A model generated the notes under the pieces. The model was not told the origin of the DNA and searched no databases. It saw only the letters and a program-made list of their open reading frames with translations. The translations under genes and the position numbers were made by a program. Of a stretch of DNA of 64,000 nt, positions 63,384 through 64,000 are shown piece after piece. This stretch comes from Winogradskyella sp. (lineage in GTDB: Bacteria; Bacteroidota; Bacteroidia; Flavobacteriales; Flavobacteriaceae). Each line of letters begins with the position of its first letter. Position 1 is the stretch's first letter. Location: the NCBI RefSeq assembly GCF_028282165.1, contig NZ_JANQIM010000024.1:62001-126000 (forward strand), written 5' to 3'.

Positions 63384-64000
63384 TGGCAACAAAAAATAAA
63401 TATATACCACTAATTATAGGTGTCGCCATAGCAGCTGGTGTTGTAATAGGCGGAAAATTGAATTTTACGGATACATCTGATCGTTTGTTTACTACTAATA
63501 GTAAGAAGGACAAACTTAACCGTTTAATAGATTATATCGATTATGAGTACGTGGATGAGGTTAATACCGATAGTATTGTCGATGTTACGGTTAATGGAAT
63601 TCTAGATAATCTCGACCCACACTCTACTTATATACCAAAGGAAGATTTAGAACGCATTACACAAAACATGAAAGGTGATTTTGTGGGCATTGGGATTAAT
63701 TATTATCCTTATAGAGACACTATTGCGGTTATAAAACCTACAGAGGGAGGTCCTAGCGAGCGTGCCGGAATTATAGGAGGAGATCGTATTCTTACGGCAG
63801 ATGGCGATAAGATTTATGGTCCCGAAGTGACTAACGACTATATTTCAAAAAGACTCAAGGGAGATAAAAACACAAATGTTAAGCTTACCGTATACAGAAA
63901 AAGCGAAGATAAAATACTCGAGTTTGACGTAAGGCGAAAAGATATACCTATTAAAAGTGTAGATGCAGCTTACATGTTGACAGATGAACTTGGTTACATA
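63383..64000 (+). CDS. C-terminal processing peptidase, S41 family (partial)
   Basis: The first 206 codons only, open at the right edge. An N-terminal membrane anchor (about residues 8-25) is followed by a helical region with YVDEVNTDSIVDVTVNGILDNLDPHSTYIP and a PDZ domain (about 95-180, FVGIGINY and GGDRIL). This is the CtpA/Prc layout of periplasmic tail-specific proteases. The catalytic Ser/Lys region is outside the window. Confidence 0.88.
   Translation, partial: MATKNKYIPLIIGVAIAAGVVIGGKLNFTDTSDRLFTTNSKKDKLNRLIDYIDYEYVDEVNTDSIVDVTVNGILDNLDPHSTYIPKEDLERITQNMKGDFVGIGINYYPYRDTIAVIKPTEGGPSERAGIIGGDRILTADGDKIYGPEVTNDYISKRLKGDKNTNVKLTVYRKSEDKILEFDVRRKDIPIKSVDAAYMLTDELGYI

Noticed and set aside
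1..64000. CRISPR arrays, rRNA genes, prophage or insertion sequences with transposase
   Set aside because: No regularly spaced repeats, rRNA motifs, phage structural genes or transposase motifs are visible on either strand.

Overview
The window is about 64 kb of an AT-rich chromosome from a member of the Bacteroidota, most likely a marine-type Flavobacteriaceae. The evidence is: two proteins with type IX secretion (T9SS) C-terminal sorting tails, a TonB-dependent receptor with a carboxypeptidase-regulatory N-domain, SPII lipoproteins with Bacteroidota-style lipoboxes, TTG/TAnnTTTG promoters, almost no Shine-Dalgarno sequences, and family content typical of the group (DUF4199, DUF4286, HTTM, TM2, OlsF-type fused acyltransferase).

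Positions 1-29965 are mostly housekeeping. In order they hold: a probable ppc start (partial), an exported alpha/beta hydrolase plus NTF2-like pair, an AraC regulator, TerB-like protein, fbp, a GNAT-aspartokinase-OlsF-regulatory domain run, a TM2 protein, small VOC/DUF1801/DUF4199/HTH genes, a 2-hydroxyacid dehydrogenase-cupin pair, a GIY-YIG gene caught between inverted repeats, mgtE, rsmA, a TPR protein, a possible 22-codon gene, serS, HTTM, ribF, a large secreted metalloprotease, pth, rplY, prs, tRNA-Leu(CAA) and an exported two-lobe aspartyl protease.

Positions 30283-61500 form one hexuronate-utilisation locus. On the minus strand lacI-uxaC-uxaB-DASS transporter run as one unit. Divergent from it is a TonB receptor followed by a beta-helix-like surface lipoprotein (no SusD), then a tight eight-gene run: GH28, an unassigned alpha/alpha-barrel lipoprotein, GH28, a Tat-type enolase-superfamily protein, a GH2 with a glucuronidase NxK motif, a GntP permease, a glycerate kinase and a second exported enolase-superfamily protein. 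The minus-strand unit uxaA-SDR-uxuA faces it and is divergent from kdgK-eda-TRAP (DctP, DctQ, DctM). A T9SS-sorted paralogue of the surface lipoprotein closes the locus.

Together the genes predict this flow. Galacturonate- and glucuronate-containing oligosaccharides enter through the TonB receptor and are trimmed by periplasmic GH28 and GH2 enzymes. Uronates enter through TRAP and/or DASS. UxaC/UxaB/UxaA (galacturonate branch) and UxaC/SDR/UxuA (glucuronate branch) converge on 2-keto-3-deoxygluconate, which KdgK and Eda turn into pyruvate and glyceraldehyde-3-phosphate. The GntP-glycerate kinase pair and the two exported enolase-superfamily enzymes point to an extra sugar-acid branch of unknown substrate.

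A shared palindrome close to TGCAAACGTTTGCA lies near the receptor, between uxaA and kdgK (over the kdgK -33 box), and twice upstream of the T9SS paralogue, with a weaker version before lacI. This suggests the LacI protein controls the whole locus. A degenerate tRNA 3-prime end at the left edge and a truncated gene at the right edge hint that the locus was inserted. From about 62.2 kb housekeeping genes resume (HupE/UreJ-like, dCMP deaminase, S41 protease, partial).
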